A DNA stretch of 64,000 nt from Faecalibacterium langellae (GTDB lineage Bacteria > Bacillota > Clostridia > Oscillospirales > Ruminococcaceae): assembly GCF_002549775.1 (NCBI RefSeq), contig NZ_NMTR01000001.1, positions 1 to 64,000 on the forward strand, given 5' to 3'. A program made the position numbers and the translations under genes. The notes under the pieces are model-generated. The model made no database searches, was not told the DNA's origin, and saw only the letters and a list, made by a program, of their open reading frames with translations. How positions within the stretch are numbered: position 1 is the first letter of the stretch; each line of letters begins with the position of its first letter. This document shows positions 63,240 to 64,000 of this stretch, piece after piece.

Positions 63240-63356
63240 ATGATTTTGCAAATTTGCTTTGTAAAATTTTGAAAAAGACCGACCCATTCCGCAAACGATG
63301 CGGCCCCGGCGGGGGAAAGGGCGCGGTCTTGCGCGGAAAGAGGAAGGTATCCACAC

Positions 63357-64000
63357 ATGAAAAAGATCGTATCCCTGCTGCTGGCGCTGACCATGGCACT
63401 GAGCCTGGCTGCCTGCGGCGGTGCAGCATCCGAAGCTGCTTCCAGCGAGGCTGTCTCCGAGGCAGCATCCGAAGCTGCTTCCAGTGAAGAAGCAAAAGAA
63501 CTGTCCACCACTGATGCCCTGCGCATTGCCGGGCTGAAGGGCCCCACCACCATGGGCCTTGTCAACCTGCTGAGTATGGAAGAAGACGGCACCGCCGCCA
63601 TGGACTATGACCTGCAGCTCTACGGCGCGGCCGACGAGATCGTGCCTCTGCTGATGAAGGGCGAGCTGGACATGGCTGCCATCCCGGCAAACCTGGCCGC
63701 GACCCTCTACCAGAAGACGAACGGCGGCATTCAGGCCGTGGCCGTCAACACGCTGGGCGTGCTGTATGTGGTGGAAAAAGGCGGCGACACCGTCCAGTCC
63801 ATGGCTGACCTGAAGGGCCGCACCATCCTGTCCACCGGCAAGGGCACCACGCCGGAGTACGTCCTACGCTATCTGCTGAATGCCAACGGCATCGACCCGG
63901 ACAAGGACGTGACCATTGAATACTACAGCGAGGCCACCGAGGTCACCGCCCAGATGGCCAACACCGACAACGCCATTGCCGTGCTGCCCCAGCCCTATGT
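63357..64000 (+). CDS. ABC transporter solute-binding lipoprotein, NMT1/SsuA-like (partial)
   Basis: The gene starts at 63,357 (AGGAAGG upstream) and runs off the window. It encodes a lipoprotein signal (LSLAACGG), a Ser/Ala/Glu-rich linker built of EAAS-type repeats, and a family segment (RIAGLKGPTTMGLVNLL, LKGRTILSTGKGTTPEYVLRYLL) typical of NMT1/SsuA-type binding proteins. A permease and ATPase would be expected beyond the window. The ligand is unknown. Confidence 0.88.
   Translation, partial: MKKIVSLLLALTMALSLAACGGAASEAASSEAVSEAASEAASSEEAKELSTTDALRIAGLKGPTTMGLVNLLSMEEDGTAAMDYDLQLYGAADEIVPLLMKGELDMAAIPANLAATLYQKTNGGIQAVAVNTLGVLYVVEKGGDTVQSMADLKGRTILSTGKGTTPEYVLRYLLNANGIDPDKDVTIEYYSEATEVTAQMANTDNAIAVLPQPY

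Overview
The window looks like the chromosome of a gut clostridium of the Oscillospiraceae, most likely Faecalibacterium or a close relative. This rests on the GC-rich codon use of the housekeeping genes, the Ser/Ala-rich lipoprotein leaders with twin-arginine-like starts, the Met T-box ahead of metQNI, and a Tn1549-type conjugative element; no species marker is present. Positions 1-39,643 are an accessory region: the right part of an integrative conjugative element (ICE) of the Tn1549/CTn family carrying several cargo blocks. Positions 39,644-64,000 are ordinary chromosome, starting at a tRNA-Leu gene.

Layout of the ICE. Positions 1-458 hold the end of an unrecognised gene and a small ICE gene cut off near base 400. 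Positions 402-7,476 hold a cargo block: a heavy-metal P-type ATPase with four N-terminal metal-binding repeats, its ArsR-type regulator, and a divergent four-gene operon for a membrane-bound fumarate reductase/succinate dehydrogenase-like complex whose promoter carries the same kind of operator. Next come a small DUF6061-like gene, a possible nucleotide-cyclase-fold protein, and the conjugation/replication module (repA-like, pcfB, virD4, virB4, DNA methyltransferase, NlpC/P60 protein, DUF4315, DUF4366, topB, a large ArdA/ArdC/YodL-type protein, TTRAP). That module is broken: a low-GC block (11,955-15,798; ECF sigma factor, membrane protein, ABC transporter and an IS remnant) has replaced the end of virD4, everything between, and the first part of virB4. 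A defence block (26,885-31,101) with a HEPN-STAND NTPase and AbiE toxin-antitoxin genes lies between copies of a 47-bp palindrome. Then follow mobA/mobC with a probable oriT, an XRE regulator, two PadR/KTR cassettes, sigma-like and HTH genes, tnpW and a large serine recombinase beside the tRNA-Leu gene.

Layout of the chromosome. In order: a DUF3592-like gene and a trigger-factor-like chaperone; a heterodimeric ABC exporter; a 195-bp MITE-like repeat; an SseB/Sel1 protein; dnaK; a polar amino-acid ABC transporter; a nitroreductase; a lipoprotein; a two-part ThrE-type exporter with a structured leader; a methionine block (T-box, metQ, metN, metI, metY, metA); a flavin reductase and a glycosyltransferase; a Crp/Fnr regulator; and the start of a solute-binding protein.

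Most striking observations. (1) MetQ is circularly permuted: its two lobes are encoded in swapped order. (2) There are two probable type I toxin-antitoxin loci with convergent transcripts, one (60,395-60,700) with the direct-repeat layout of Fst/RNAII systems. (3) The ICE carries a HEPN-STAND NTPase next to AbiE, bounded by 47-bp palindromes that coincide with the abiE promoter. (4) A fumarate reductase-like operon appears to be under metal-sensor control, and its flavoprotein has Gln where the covalent-FAD His normally sits.
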